DNA of 37,476 bases from Akkermansia sp. Its GTDB lineage: Bacteria; Verrucomicrobiota; Verrucomicrobiia; Verrucomicrobiales; Akkermansiaceae. The stretch spans positions 1 through 37,476 of the forward strand of contig JAFQGD010000039.1 in the NCBI GenBank assembly GCA_017398355.1, in the 5' to 3' direction. The notes below the pieces were generated by a model, which made no database searches, had not been told where the DNA came from, and saw only the letters and a program-made list of their open reading frames with translations. The position numbers were made by a program, and so were the translations under genes. Below, piece by piece: positions 17,106 through 26,156 of the stretch (within the stretch, counting starts at the first letter, position 1; each line of letters begins with the position of its first letter).

Positions 17106-17801
17106 TTAAGGTTTTTGGCAGTCTTTGAGAGGCATGTACATGAGGTAGAAAAGGCCCAAAGCCGGGAGCTGCAACCAGAGGTAATACCAAGGGGCTGACC
17201 CCAAGTAATCCAGAATGCAACCGGGGACGGGGCTTTCTTGGGTAAAGCCATAGTTGGTACCCAAAATCATATTAACGGGTATGATGGCAAGTAGGTATGC
17301 ATCCATGAGAAGAAGAGAGCGTACGATGTCTTTGCGCCGCGCCCTCCACCGCAATGCGAATATCACTGCAATAGCTGCGAGAAACAACATGCTGTGGGAG
17401 AAAAAGAAAATGAAAAAGGAGAAGCTGGGGTAACCATCTGCCAAGGCCGGGGTGATTAGTCCCTGCACGCTGGCTGTAAGCACGCCGAAATAAACCACTG
17501 CGCAGGCCCAGCGTTTGCGGCACCACAGCGCGATGGCTGAGATGATGACCATGACGGAGCAGAAGTGCAGGGGGAGGTTTTCTTGCCATGGGGTATTCAC
17601 ACCGCCGGTGTGTCGCCAGATGAACTCCACAACAAACATGCCAATGAGTATGCAGGCTAATACCCGGCAAAATTGTAGGCGGACAGTTTCTGCCGCTTTT
17701 TTGCCAAGTAGGGCAATGCAGGTACCTGCCAACAACGTGAGTGCTACGGCTATTAAATGTGGGATGCCCCAGCGTACAAAGGGTTCAATTTCCTGTGCCA
17801 T
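17106..17801 (-). CDS. YwaF/TIGR02206-type integral membrane protein
   Basis: Multi-pass membrane protein of unknown function. From ATG 17801 the product has 231 residues with about six or seven hydrophobic segments. It carries the family landmarks NLPLHFCSVM, LITPAL, a loop HSMLFLA, NMILGTNYGFT and a late DYLGSAPWYYLW. The frame is open further upstream, but that part overlaps the preceding gene. It starts 10 nt after the methyltransferase gene and appears to end the long clpP-to-ywaF run. No role can be given from sequence. Confidence 0.75.
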   Translation of the reverse strand: MAQEIEPFVRWGIPHLIAVALTLLAGTCIALLGKKAAETVRLQFCRVLACILIGMFVVEFIWRHTGGVNTPWQENLPLHFCSVMVIISAIALWCRKRWACAVVYFGVLTASVQGLITPALADGYPSFSFFIFFFSHSMLFLAAIAVIFALRWRARRKDIVRSLLLMDAYLLAIIPVNMILGTNYGFTQESPVPGCILDYLGSAPWYYLWLQLPALGLFYLMYMPLKDCQKP

Positions 17802-17811
17802 GGAGTGGTGG

Positions 17812-18696
17812 TTACATGTCGGCCCAAATGGTTTTGAGATAGGGCTCGCCATCAAAATCAAAGGGCATGGGAGCAGAGCGCAGCTGCGCACCCGGTATGC
17901 CTTCTGCTACCATGCGGCGGAAAGCCCCGGTGCTGAGCTTGCGGCAATTTGTGGTGCAGAGCATCCATCCGCCGGGGGCTAGGCAGGCTGCCGCCTTGGC
18001 AACGAGTTTTGCATAATCGCGCTCCACTCTCCATATGCGCCCTTTTTCATCCCGCGAAAAGGTGGGCGGGTCCAGTACAATGGCATCGAATTGGCGGCCT
18101 TGCCGGGCAAAGCGCTCCAACCAATGCAGGACATCGCCTTTGCAGAAGTAGTGCTTAGCGGGGTCGATGCCGTTTTGCTGCATATTCTCACGGCACCAAG
18201 TGAGGCAGGGTTGAGCCAAATCCAGTGTGGTGGTGGTGGCTCCGGCCATAGCAGCGCATACGGAGAAAGCTCCGGTGTAGGCAAAGGTATTGAGGAGAGT
18301 GGTGCCGGGGATGCATCTGCGGCGAACTTCTGCTCTATTTTCTCGTTGGTCCAAGAAAATACCTTGGGAATAGCCTGCTTCCATATCCATGATGTAGCGC
18401 ACGCCATTTTCGCAGATGGGGAAACGCGGCGGCAATACCGGGCCACAAAGATGCTGAGGGGGAAGCTTTACATCATTATCCAATTGTTTGAGGTATACGC
18501 AGAGCCCGCTTTCTTGCAATTGTTGGTGCAAATCTGTAGGCAAGGTGGAACCGCGCAGGGAAACAAGTAACCTTTCTGCCAAGGCATCAATGAACACCTC
18601 TGCCCACGGGGAACCATCGGATACGCGGTAAGCATCCGTTAGCTGAGGCAAACGAGCTTGTCTGCTTGCCAAGAGTTGAGCGAGCGTGGGCTTCAT
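17812..18696 (-). CDS. Class I SAM-dependent rRNA methyltransferase (RlmI/RlmK-like)
   Basis: Predicted RNA methyltransferase. From ATG 18696 it has 294 residues. The Rossmann fold shows LLNTFAYTGAFSVCAAMAGA (motif I), then LDLAQPCLTWCRENMQQNGI, and VLDPPTFSRDEKGR, the DPPTFS motif typical of the RlmI/RlmK group. SQGIFLDQRENR before motif I also fits this group. There is no clear N-terminal PUA domain as in RlmI. The target base cannot be told from sequence. It starts 13 nt after sufE ends. Confidence 0.8.
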   Translation of the reverse strand: MKPTLAQLLASRQARLPQLTDAYRVSDGSPWAEVFIDALAERLLVSLRGSTLPTDLHQQLQESGLCVYLKQLDNDVKLPPQHLCGPVLPPRFPICENGVRYIMDMEAGYSQGIFLDQRENRAEVRRRCIPGTTLLNTFAYTGAFSVCAAMAGATTTTLDLAQPCLTWCRENMQQNGIDPAKHYFCKGDVLHWLERFARQGRQFDAIVLDPPTFSRDEKGRIWRVERDYAKLVAKAAACLAPGGWMLCTTNCRKLSTGAFRRMVAEGIPGAQLRSAPMPFDFDGEPYLKTIWADM

Positions 18697-18709
18697 TGGA
18701 CCGGGAATA

Positions 18710-19123
18710 TCAGCATTTCGCTGCCTCCGCAGCCCTGACGATAGTGGCCGCCATGGTGGAGAGAGCATTTGCTCGGGTGGAGGCAAGGTGCTCTTTGAGC
18801 CCGCATTCATCGAGCTTGCTCAAATCTGCTGCTATAATTTCTTTGGGGGTAAGCCCCGAAAGCAGCCGGATGAACAAAGCAATCAAGCCTTTCGTGATGA
18901 GCGAATCGCTATCTGCATGAATCATCATGCGCCCCATGAATACTTCTGTACCAACCCAAACTCGACTTTGGCAGCCTTTGATAAGGTTGTTTTGTTTGCG
19001 GTATATCTCCGGCATGGGGGGGAGTTTTCGCCCCAGAGAGATGATGAATTCATACTTCTCCGTCCAATCTTCAAAGACGGACATATCATCCAGCAGCTCC
19101 TCTATGCGTTCATCGTAGCTCAT
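18710..19123 (-). CDS. sufE: Cysteine desulfuration protein SufE
   Basis: Sulfur-acceptor protein that takes persulfide from a SufS-type cysteine desulfurase for iron-sulfur cluster assembly. The 137 residues show WTEKYEFIISLGRKLP and the acceptor-cysteine motif IKGCQSRVWV (Cys51), followed by the family's DSDSLITKGLIALFIRLLSG. No sufS or sufBCD is in the window. It starts 3 nt after argF. The NifU-like scaffold at 32380 is another possible member of the same pathway, but they are far apart. Confidence 0.9.
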   Translation of the reverse strand: MSYDERIEELLDDMSVFEDWTEKYEFIISLGRKLPPMPEIYRKQNNLIKGCQSRVWVGTEVFMGRMMIHADSDSLITKGLIALFIRLLSGLTPKEIIAADLSKLDECGLKEHLASTRANALSTMAATIVRAAEAAKC

Positions 19124-19126
19124 GGC

Positions 19127-20041
19127 TTAGCGGGCAGAGGTTGCCAAGGTGTAGAGTACGGCCTTTTGGGCGTGCAGGCGATTTTCCGCTTCGGTGAAGA
19201 TGATGGGAGCGTGAGCTTCTAATACCTCATCAGTGATTTCGTAACCACGATAGGCCGGCAAACAGTGGAATACGCTGTGGCCGGGGGCTGCCAGTTTCAA
19301 GATTTCGTCGTTCACCTGATAGGGGAAGAAGGCTTGCTCCTTGGTGCCTTTTTCGGCTTCTTGGCCCATGGAAATCCACGTATCGGTGTTGATGACGGTG
19401 CAATCACGCACAGCTTCGGCCGCATCGGTAGTGCAGATGATGCCATCGTAGTTGATGGCCGCGAGGGTTTCTGCTTTGGGCAAGGCGTGTGCAGGGCCGG
19501 CCAATGCCAAGGTGAAGCCCAAGTGTTTGGCAGCCCACATCCAAGAGCGACCCATGTTGTTGTCAACATCCCCCAAGAAAGAAATCTTCATGTTTTTCCA
19601 GGCGCCTACGCCATATTTTTCTTCCAAGGTGAGCAAATCAGCCAGAATTTGGCAGGGATGCTCCTGATCCGTGAGCGCATTGATGGTGGGCAGGTTAGAG
19701 TATTTTGCAAAATCAACGACTTCGTCCTGTCCGTAGGTGCGGATAACGGCTCCGTGAATCATGCGCCCCAGTACGCGAGCCGTGTCCTTGATGGGCTCGC
19801 CACGGCCCAGCTGAATGTCGCGGGTGGAGAGGAACATGGGGCGCCCCCCAAGTTCGGAGATACCCACTTCAAACGATACACGGGTGCGGGTGGAGGATTT
19901 GGAGAAAATGAGGGCCCATGTTTGGCCGGCAAGCGGTTGCTCGCTGTGTTGCCCACGCTCAGCTTTGAGTTTGTGAGCCAGTTGGAGGAGTTCCTGAATC
20001 TGTTCCCCCGTTAATTCTTCGATAGAAAGTAAATTTTTCAT
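19127..20041 (-). CDS. argF: Ornithine carbamoyltransferase
   Basis: Makes citrulline from ornithine and carbamoyl phosphate in arginine synthesis. From ATG 20041 it has 304 residues. Carbamoyl-phosphate site KSSTRTRVSFE, then DQEHPCQ, an ornithine-side motif near DTWISMGQE, and FHCLPAYRG are all present and intact. The frame continues to an ATG at 20092, but the usual N-terminus starts at MKNLLSIEELT. A possible promoter with TTTACA and TAGAAA at 17 nt lies upstream but is weak. sufE follows after 3 nt. Confidence 0.93.
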   Translation of the reverse strand: MKNLLSIEELTGEQIQELLQLAHKLKAERGQHSEQPLAGQTWALIFSKSSTRTRVSFEVGISELGGRPMFLSTRDIQLGRGEPIKDTARVLGRMIHGAVIRTYGQDEVVDFAKYSNLPTINALTDQEHPCQILADLLTLEEKYGVGAWKNMKISFLGDVDNNMGRSWMWAAKHLGFTLALAGPAHALPKAETLAAINYDGIICTTDAAEAVRDCTVINTDTWISMGQEAEKGTKEQAFFPYQVNDEILKLAAPGHSVFHCLPAYRGYEITDEVLEAHAPIIFTEAENRLHAQKAVLYTLATSAR

Positions 20042-20133
20042 TGCAGGATGAGGCACGCCGAATAGAAAGAGCCTTTCTACCACGCTTTGCAACGCATGTA
20101 AAGCAAGGAATGAGTCAGTGCTTCAATTCTGCC

Positions 20134-20844
20134 TTATTCTTTGGGCGTGGATTTGCTGCGGCGAGTCGCACCGGAGGTAGATTTTTTGCGTTTGGAAGGC
20201 CTTTTTTTCTCGCCTTCCGTGGAGTTCGTTTTGCGGGTGTTGCGTTTTTTGGCAGGAGCCGGTTCCGGGGATTCAAGGGTGAAGTCATCTTCCTCTCTCG
20301 CCTTCCTGCTGCGTGGCGGAGGCGTGCTGCCTGATGGTTGAGTATTTGTAGGGACTTTTTGTTGCTTTTGTTTGTGTTTTATGCGCTTACGCAGGATGAT
20401 GAAAGAGGGGAGGAAGAGGATGATGCCTGCTCCCAGTTTCATGAGTGACCACCCACAGAGAAACTTTGCTTTGTACACATGGGCTTGGTTGGGGTCATGT
20501 GGGGGGGTGATGATTTCAACCGTTTGGTTCAGGGCGTAATCATCGCAATCTAAATCCGGCATGGTTTTGTTGATGGTGATGCCGGCAGGTAGGGTGAAAG
20601 AGACAAAAGGTTGGTAGGCTGTTGCATCTGCGGGGCACATGTTGCCGTAGAACCAAGCCTCTGTATGCGATTCAAACGGGCGTTGGCGCACATCCGTCAC
20701 AGTGCCGGGCAATACCACAGCATGGTGGATGTAAAAAGTCGTTTTCCCTAGTTCCCACAAGGCAGATGCCATACTGTAGCTACCTAGTAATAAGGCAGCC
20801 AACAGCAGAGCGTAGCGACGCAAAAATTGTTTGATGGCGGGCAT
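20134..20844 (-). CDS. Two-pass membrane protein, DUF3592-like, with a basic disordered tail
   Basis: Function unknown. The 236 residues have a transmembrane segment at about 10-30, an extracytoplasmic beta-rich region (about 35-120) with VLPGTVTDVRQ and the cysteines of CPADA and DCDDY, a second transmembrane segment at about 130-150, and a long cytoplasmic tail rich in Lys, Arg, Ser, Thr and Pro. The TM-beta-TM plan recalls DUF3592, but I cannot confirm membership. The basic tail could contact nucleic acid or anionic lipid. It begins 8 nt after the preceding gene ends. Confidence 0.55.
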   Translation of the reverse strand: MPAIKQFLRRYALLLAALLLGSYSMASALWELGKTTFYIHHAVVLPGTVTDVRQRPFESHTEAWFYGNMCPADATAYQPFVSFTLPAGITINKTMPDLDCDDYALNQTVEIITPPHDPNQAHVYKAKFLCGWSLMKLGAGIILFLPSFIILRKRIKHKQKQQKVPTNTQPSGSTPPPRSRKAREEDDFTLESPEPAPAKKRNTRKTNSTEGEKKRPSKRKKSTSGATRRSKSTPKE

Positions 20845-20852
20845 GGATGCAG

Positions 20853-21752
20853 TTAATTGATAGCTACGCGCTGCTCAAAGGATTCGATTCTCCCTTTGTC
20901 GATACAGTGTTGTACCCATTGTGCCACCACGGAGATGTCCTCCGGCAGTGCTGCGCGGATTTTTTTGTGGCGAGTGGAGGCTAGTTCTACGCGCGGAATC
21001 CGGGATAAAATGTCTCGAGCTTCCGGCGCTTCTGCTCGGTAGATGGTGTCGGCACGGGGAATTTGTCCCAAGTCTGCATCCATTAATTGAATACCAATGC
21101 CGAATTGAGCAGCCAGGCTTTGCAGTTCATCCGCATCTGCCGCGTCATCACTTTCTCCCGGCAGGAGGACTAATTCGGTTTCGTGAGCCCAATTCCCGCA
21201 TGAAAGTGCGCGGAAAAAGGCCTTTCGGCAGCTTTCTGCTCCATCGTTGAATCCTACACACACGGCGCGGTAAATCGGCTCCAATATATCTGCATCTGTA
21301 TCAACCAGATAGGCGCCATCTATATCCCGCGTGCCCGCGGGCCAATGGACGGCTACTAAATCCGGGTGTTGCCAGCTTTCTTCTTCCTCTACCGGGTAGA
21401 CAAATACACCCATATCTGCGGTGTCATACAAGCGTACGGCCAATGCTAAGGCTTTGTGCAGGGGGCTGTTGCTTGTGGCGTCGGCTTCGCCCGCATCTTC
21501 AAAAAGGTTGTGTAAGGAGGGGGCGCCGCCGCAGGGGCGTAGGTAGTACCCTTGGCCATTGGCTACGCGGGCAAGGCAGGAGTCTTCATCTAAAGCAATG
21601 AATGAAAATTGCGAACGAAGCGATCGGTCGGAATATGAATCCCCCAAAATGGCGCGTACGCGGGCAATGAGCTCAGTGCCTTTAATGGCATCTTCTTCCC
21701 GTTTTGGAAGAAGTGCGGGCAAAATTTCTTCAAGTTGTTGCTTGAGGCTCAT
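20853..21752 (-). CDS. Unknown protein: winged-helix domain plus PD-(D/E)XK-like domain, probably inactive
   Basis: 299 residues, no signal peptide. Residues ~20-75 look like a winged helix of the kind seen before HrgA/COG2958-like nuclease domains (GTELIARV, YSDRSLRSQFSFIA, GQGYYLR). Then GVFVYPVEEEESWQHPDLVAV (split: PV at 120-121, HPDLV at 129-133) resembles the PD strand of a restriction-endonuclease fold, and KAFFRALSCGNWAHETELV with FGIGIQLMD resembles its later strands. The expected E-x-K strand appears as VDTDAD (150-155), with no lysine. The gene lies between tsaD and a membrane protein gene, 9 nt after tsaD. The fold assignment is an inference from motif resemblance. Confidence 0.5.
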   Translation of the reverse strand: MSLKQQLEEILPALLPKREEDAIKGTELIARVRAILGDSYSDRSLRSQFSFIALDEDSCLARVANGQGYYLRPCGGAPSLHNLFEDAGEADATSNSPLHKALALAVRLYDTADMGVFVYPVEEEESWQHPDLVAVHWPAGTRDIDGAYLVDTDADILEPIYRAVCVGFNDGAESCRKAFFRALSCGNWAHETELVLLPGESDDAADADELQSLAAQFGIGIQLMDADLGQIPRADTIYRAEAPEARDILSRIPRVELASTRHKKIRAALPEDISVVAQWVQHCIDKGRIESFEQRVAIN

Positions 21753-21761
21753 AGGGGAAGC

Positions 21762-22811
21762 TTAAGACCTGATTTTTGTGCCACCCAGTTTCAAATTGGG
21801 GTCAACGGGGGTATCGAGAGGGGAAAAGTCGCCGATTTGCGCGCGGAGGAAACCGGCGAAAGCAATCATGGCGGCATTATCAGTCGTAAAGTGGGCCGGG
21901 GGAAGAACCAACTCAATACGGCGGCGGCGGCAAGCTTCTGCCATCTGTTCGCGCAAGGCCTTGTTGCATGAAACACCGCCCGATACAGCAATAACTTTGT
22001 GCCCGGTTTTCTTGGCTGCTTTCATGGTTTTACTTATGAGCACATCGATGATGGCTTGGCGTACCCCGGCGCACAGGTCATTCATGTCTTGCTCCGGCAA
22101 ATCGTGCGGGTTGCCACTTTGTACCAGCGTGGGTAAGGTGTAGAGTACGGCTGTCTTCAGCCCTGAAAATGAGAAGTCAAGATGCGCTTCATGAATCATC
22201 GGGCGGGGAAAATGAAAGCGCTCTGCATGGCCTAATGCTGCGCGTTTATCAATTTCCGGGCCTCCGGGGTAGGGCAAATCCAGCATTTTAGCGACTTTGT
22301 CGAACGCTTCGCCTGCGGCATCATCTCGAGAGCGCCCCAGAAGATGATATTTCCCTACGCCCTGTACATCGATAAGCAGGGTGTGACCACCGGATACAAC
22401 TAGCGCCAAATGGGGTACAAGCCCTCCGGGGCGGTCAATGAAAGGGGAGAGTAGATGACCCTCCATGTGATTGATGGCAATGAACGGCTTGCGGGCAGTT
22501 AGGGCCAGTGCTTTGGCTGCGGTGTTGCCGACCAACAACGCTGCTACGAGTCCCGGCCCAGCGGTGCTGGCGAAGACATCCACATCATGTATACTGCGCT
22601 CGGCTTGCCGGAGTGCTTCTTTCAAGACCCCCGGCAAGTTGGTGGAATGGTTGCGGGAAGCCAATTCCGGGATGACCCCCCCATAAAGCCGATGAAGGGG
22701 GATCTGCGTAGAGATGACAGAACTGAGTACGCGCGGAGCGCTGCCGGGTTGCTCTTCCACCAGAGACACGGCGGTTTCATCACAGCTGGATTCTATACCC
22801 AGTACCAACAT
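21762..22811 (-). CDS. tsaD: tRNA N6-adenosine threonylcarbamoyltransferase TsaD
   Basis: Catalytic part of the complex that adds threonylcarbamoyl to A37 of ANN-decoding tRNAs. The 349 residues open with LGIESSCDETAVSLVE, keep the metal-binding HMEGH (two histidines), the ASKHA-fold VVSGGHTLL, and GGVSCNKALRE. Normal length. It starts 13 nt after clpX, in the clp run. TsaB and TsaE partners are not in the window. Confidence 0.95.
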   Translation of the reverse strand: MLVLGIESSCDETAVSLVEEQPGSAPRVLSSVISTQIPLHRLYGGVIPELASRNHSTNLPGVLKEALRQAERSIHDVDVFASTAGPGLVAALLVGNTAAKALALTARKPFIAINHMEGHLLSPFIDRPGGLVPHLALVVSGGHTLLIDVQGVGKYHLLGRSRDDAAGEAFDKVAKMLDLPYPGGPEIDKRAALGHAERFHFPRPMIHEAHLDFSFSGLKTAVLYTLPTLVQSGNPHDLPEQDMNDLCAGVRQAIIDVLISKTMKAAKKTGHKVIAVSGGVSCNKALREQMAEACRRRRIELVLPPAHFTTDNAAMIAFAGFLRAQIGDFSPLDTPVDPNLKLGGTKIRS

Positions 22812-22824
22812 AATGTGAGTTGTA

Positions 22825-24147
22825 TCAGGCTTTTTTACGGCGGGAAATGCGGGGCTTCCCTTTGCCCAAGACTACGTCTTCCGTGATTGTTACCTTGTCG
22901 ATTGTTTTATCACTCGGCACTTCGTACATCACATCAAGCATGAGTCGCTCAAAGATGCCACGCAGTGCGCGCGCACCCGTGCCACGCTCAATGGCTTGTT
23001 TGGCCATGGCATGCAGAGCACCTGTTTCCACTTTCAGTTTCACCCCGCTCATGCCCAGTAGCTTGGTGTATTGCTTTACCAAGGAGTTTTTGGGTTCGGT
23101 AAGGAGGTTGACGAGTTGCTCTTCCGTGAGGGTCGTGAGCGGAGCAAAGATGGGCAGGCGGCCCATGAGCTCCGGTATCATGCCAAACATGAAGAAGTCT
23201 TCCGGCATGGCTTTGGAGAGGATTTCTTCCTCCGTGTATTCCTTGGTGTTGCGGTCTTCCTCAATAGAAGCAAAGCCCATGGCTGAAGAGCCGATACGCT
23301 TGCGGATGATTCCCTCTAAGCCTACGAATGCCCCACCGCATATGAAGAGAATGTTCTCTGTGTTGACTCGGATGTATTGTTCGTTGGGGTGCTTGCGGCC
23401 ACCTTTGGGGGGGATGTTGCATTCCGTGCCTTCTACAATTTTGAGTAGCGCTTGCTGCACACCCTCACCGGAAACATCGCGCGTAATGCTTACATTCTGT
23501 GTCTTGCGGCCAATCTTATCAATCTCATCCACGTAGATGATACCGCGCTCTGCCTTGGCTACGTTCATATCTGCCGCTTGCAGCAAGCGCAGGATGATGT
23601 TTTCCACATCCTCGCCCACGTAGCCGGCCTCCGTCAGTGTGGTAGCGTCTACAATGCAGAAGGGAACATCCAAGATGCGAGCCAATGTTTTGGCCAGCAG
23701 AGTCTTGCCACTGCCGGTAGATCCGGCCAGCAAGATATTGCTCTTCTCCACCTCCGTGCCGTCATCGCTCTTGGCTTGGCGCAGGCGCAGGTAGTGGTTG
23801 TACACGGCCACGCAGAGGGTGCGTTTGGCGTAGTCTTGCCCAATGACGTAGTTGTCCAGCATGCTGTGCAGCTCCTTGGGGGTGGGGAGCTCATCTTGCT
23901 TGCGGGTCTGCACTTCCAGAAGGGAGGAATCGTCGGACTTATCTTGGGGCAATAGTTCGGGATGCGTACCCCGCACAAGAGCCAAGATGCGATCTGCTGC
24001 TATGTCCCCCAGTTTGGAGGTGAACATGTGGTAATTCATCCCCTCAATACAGGGGAAGCAGAGATCCATGGTGCCCAAATGAAGCATGGGGCGCCCATCG
24101 CTTTCCGGTTCTCCGCATAGATCACAGGTGCTTTTTTTGCCGGCCAT
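22825..24147 (-). CDS. clpX: ATP-dependent protease ATPase subunit ClpX
   Basis: AAA+ unfoldase that feeds tagged proteins to ClpP. The 440 residues have an N-terminal zinc-binding domain with Cys8, Cys11, Cys30 and Cys33, Walker A GSTGSGKT (GPTGSGKT in most homologues), the pore loop GYVGED, Walker [10 protein letters not shown], the RKH loop GGRKHPNEQ, and GLIPE-like [12 protein letters not shown], which includes the ClpP-docking neighbourhood. It follows clpP by 14 nt, the classic order. Confidence 0.95.
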   Translation of the reverse strand: MAGKKSTCDLCGEPESDGRPMLHLGTMDLCFPCIEGMNYHMFTSKLGDIAADRILALVRGTHPELLPQDKSDDSSLLEVQTRKQDELPTPKELHSMLDNYVIGQDYAKRTLCVAVYNHYLRLRQAKSDDGTEVEKSNILLAGSTGSGKTLLAKTLARILDVPFCIVDATTLTEAGYVGEDVENIILRLLQAADMNVAKAERGIIYVDEIDKIGRKTQNVSITRDVSGEGVQQALLKIVEGTECNIPPKGGRKHPNEQYIRVNTENILFICGGAFVGLEGIIRKRIGSSAMGFASIEEDRNTKEYTEEEILSKAMPEDFFMFGMIPELMGRLPIFAPLTTLTEEQLVNLLTEPKNSLVKQYTKLLGMSGVKLKVETGALHAMAKQAIERGTGARALRGIFERLMLDVMYEVPSDKTIDKVTITEDVVLGKGKPRISRRKKA

Positions 24148-24161
24148 GGCTTGTGATAGAG

Positions 24162-24770
24162 TTATTTCTGTTCCGGCTTGTTGGTGAGGATGCGGTCTAC
24201 CAAACCATAAGCCATAGATTCTTCCGCCGTCATGTAATTATCGCGGTCTTGGTCTTGTTTCACCGTATCAAAATCTTTGCCTGTATGCTGAGCCAGGATG
24301 CCGGTAAGTCGCTTATCCAAGCTGAACATGAAGTTGATGGTGCGTTGCACATCGGCCGCTGTGCCTTGGGCACCGCCACGCACTTGGTGAATCATAACGT
24401 GGGAGTTGGGAAGGCAGAAACGCTTACCCTTGGTGCCGGCAGCCAGCAATACGGAGGCCATAGAAGCAGCAATGCCAATGCAGTAGGTATTGATATCGCA
24501 GGAAACGAACTGCATCGTATCATAGATGGCAAGACCGGCAGTCACAGACCCGCCGGGGGAATTGATGTAAAGGTGAATATCTTTCTTCGGATCCGTCATC
24601 TGTAGGAAAAGAAGCTGAGCAATCACAGAATTGGCCACGGTATCATCAATTTCGGTGCCAATGAAGATAACGCGGTCGAGCAGCAAGCGGGAATAGATGT
24701 CGTATGCTCGCTCACCTTGGCTTGTTTTCTCGATGACGGTGGGGATGTAGTAGTTCTTGGGTGTTTCCAT
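24162..24770 (-). CDS. clpP: ATP-dependent Clp protease proteolytic subunit
   Basis: Serine peptidase that forms the double-ring chamber of ClpXP. From ATG 24770 the product has 202 residues. The catalytic triad is Ser103 in GIAASMAS, His128 in HVMIHQ and Asp177 in DRDNYM. The frame is open 27 codons further upstream, but that part reads into the gltA terminator region and lacks homology. A TATGCT -10-like box lies at 24792-24797, with no clear -35. It leads the long clpP-clpX-tsaD run. Confidence 0.94.
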   Translation of the reverse strand: METPKNYYIPTVIEKTSQGERAYDIYSRLLLDRVIFIGTEIDDTVANSVIAQLLFLQMTDPKKDIHLYINSPGGSVTAGLAIYDTMQFVSCDINTYCIGIAASMASVLLAAGTKGKRFCLPNSHVMIHQVRGGAQGTAADVQRTINFMFSLDKRLTGILAQHTGKDFDTVKQDQDRDNYMTAEESMAYGLVDRILTNKPEQK

Positions 24771-24849
24771 AGCGTGTGTTCGCTTCACTTTAGCATAGTT
24801 TGCCTTGTGTTGGGAAGTGAGAATCGGGGCATGCGCGCATGTATGACCC

Positions 24850-24884
24850 AAAAAAGAAGCCGGAGTCCTTGTAAACTCCGGCTT
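24850..24884 (-). terminator. Terminator after gltA
   Basis: Perfect 10-bp stem (24857-24866 with 24875-24884), 8-nt loop, then on the minus strand CTTTTTT. It ends the citrate synthase transcript just before the clpP promoter region. Confidence 0.9.
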
Positions 24885-24905
24885 GCAGGATTTTTGAAAA
24901 TCGTA

Positions 24906-26048
24906 TCAGCGCATATCGAGTACGGGGACGAGAAGCGGTTCCTCGGGGCCGGTGTACTTGGAAAGCGGGCGGAAAAGAGTGTTGTCTTCCAGCTGCTCCA
25001 GAATCTGTGCCACCCAACCCGCAGCACGGGCAATGGCAAAAATTGTGGTGAACATGCGGGTGGGAATCCCCAAGCTGTAATACACCGTAGCAGAGTAGAA
25101 ATCCACGTTGGCATTGAGCCCCTTGCGGGAGCGTACTATCTTGGCTATCATGTCGCTCATGCGTATCCACTTCGGCTCGCCAATCGTTTGGCACAGGCGA
25201 ATGGCAATGCGGCGCAACTGTGGTGCGCGCGGATCCAGCGTTTTGTACACGCGGTGCCCCATGCCGAATATCTTTTCCTTGTGGGCCAGCTTGTCGTTGA
25301 TATAGGCTTCCACATTCTCCTCACTGCCGATTTCCTTGAGCATCTCAATCACGGCCTCATTGGCACCGCCGTGCAGCGGCCCCTTGAGGGTGCCGATAGC
25401 GGAGGTGATGCAGGAGTACATGTCCGACAAGGTGGATGCCGTCACGCGGGAAGAGAAAGTGGAGGCATTCATTCCGTGGTCTGCATGCAAAATGTAGGCC
25501 ACATCCAGAATGTGAGCCTCGCCGGGGTCCGGTTCCTTGCCCTTGAGCAACCACAGGAAGTGAGAGGCCTCGTCCAAATCCGTGCGGATGGGTGGCAAAT
25601 CCAAGCCTTGGCAGATGCGGTAGTAGTAGGCTGCCATCACCGGAATCTTGGCAATGAGTGAAAGCCCGATTTCCTTCATCTGGCTGGGGTCTTTGGTGCG
25701 GTCGTCATACATACCCAGCATGGAGACCGCCGTGCGCAGCGCGCTCATGGGGCGTGCCGTCTTTGTGGCGCTCTTGAAGAAATCAAGAATAGGTTGTGGT
25801 AAATCGCGGTCGAAACGCAGGCGCTGTTTCAGCCCCTCCAGTTCTTCGCGGTTGGGCAGGCGCTTGTTGAGCAGCAGGTAGATAATCTCTGAGAAAGAGC
25901 AGAGGTCTACCAAGTCCTCAATCTCATATCCGCAGTAAAGAAGGCGGCCTTCCTCACCGCGCACATCGCTCAAGCCTGTCTCATTGGCGATGATGCCTTT
26001 GAGCCCTTTTGTGAAAATAGGTTTGTTCGGGGTCTGCTGGTCGTTCAT
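24906..26048 (-). CDS. gltA: Citrate synthase
   Basis: Condenses acetyl-CoA and oxaloacetate to citrate. The 380 residues fit the short (Gram-positive/archaeal-like, dimeric) citrate synthase class and not the ~430-residue enterobacterial GltA. The catalytic residues are visible in LHADHGMNAS, FGMGHRVYK and NVDFYS (His, His, Asp). A methylcitrate synthase role cannot be ruled out by sequence, but no prp genes are nearby. The 108-nt leader has two stable tetraloop hairpins and the clearest Shine-Dalgarno-like GGAG in the window. Confidence 0.92.
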   Translation of the reverse strand: MNDQQTPNKPIFTKGLKGIIANETGLSDVRGEEGRLLYCGYEIEDLVDLCSFSEIIYLLLNKRLPNREELEGLKQRLRFDRDLPQPILDFFKSATKTARPMSALRTAVSMLGMYDDRTKDPSQMKEIGLSLIAKIPVMAAYYYRICQGLDLPPIRTDLDEASHFLWLLKGKEPDPGEAHILDVAYILHADHGMNASTFSSRVTASTLSDMYSCITSAIGTLKGPLHGGANEAVIEMLKEIGSEENVEAYINDKLAHKEKIFGMGHRVYKTLDPRAPQLRRIAIRLCQTIGEPKWIRMSDMIAKIVRSRKGLNANVDFYSATVYYSLGIPTRMFTTIFAIARAAGWVAQILEQLEDNTLFRPLSKYTGPEEPLLVPVLDMR

Positions 26049-26060
26049 TCTCGTTTTCTT

Positions 26061-26112
26061 CTCCGGTGTGTGGGAGCCGCCGGAGCGGCGCTGTGGGGAG
26101 CCGGAGCTCCCC
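26061..26112 (-). promoter_or_regulatory. Structured leader of gltA: two cUCCGg tetraloop hairpins and a GGAG motif
   Basis: On the minus strand, GGGGAGC-TCCG-GCTCCCC (26095-26112) is followed after 5 nt by GCCGC-TCCG-GCGGC (26076-26089). Both have the very stable C(UNCG)G-type loop. Downstream, CCGGAG (26061-26066) contains a Shine-Dalgarno-like GGAG about 12 nt before the ATG; it is complementary to CTCCGG in both hairpins, so alternative pairings exist. The first hairpin has no T-run on the minus strand, so it is not a usual terminator for yggL. Confidence 0.5.
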
Positions 26113-26156
26113 TTGTTTTGGGTGCGGGATAATCCCTTGTGTGTGTGGTGGCGGGA

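Noticed and set aside
24771..24851. Longer clpP with 27 extra N-terminal residues
   Set aside because: The extension resembles nothing in ClpP and would cover the clpP promoter region and approach the gltA terminator.
26095..26118. Plus-strand terminator (stem followed by TTGTTTT)
   Set aside because: No plus-strand gene ends here. The hairpin makes more sense as part of the gltA leader on the minus strand.
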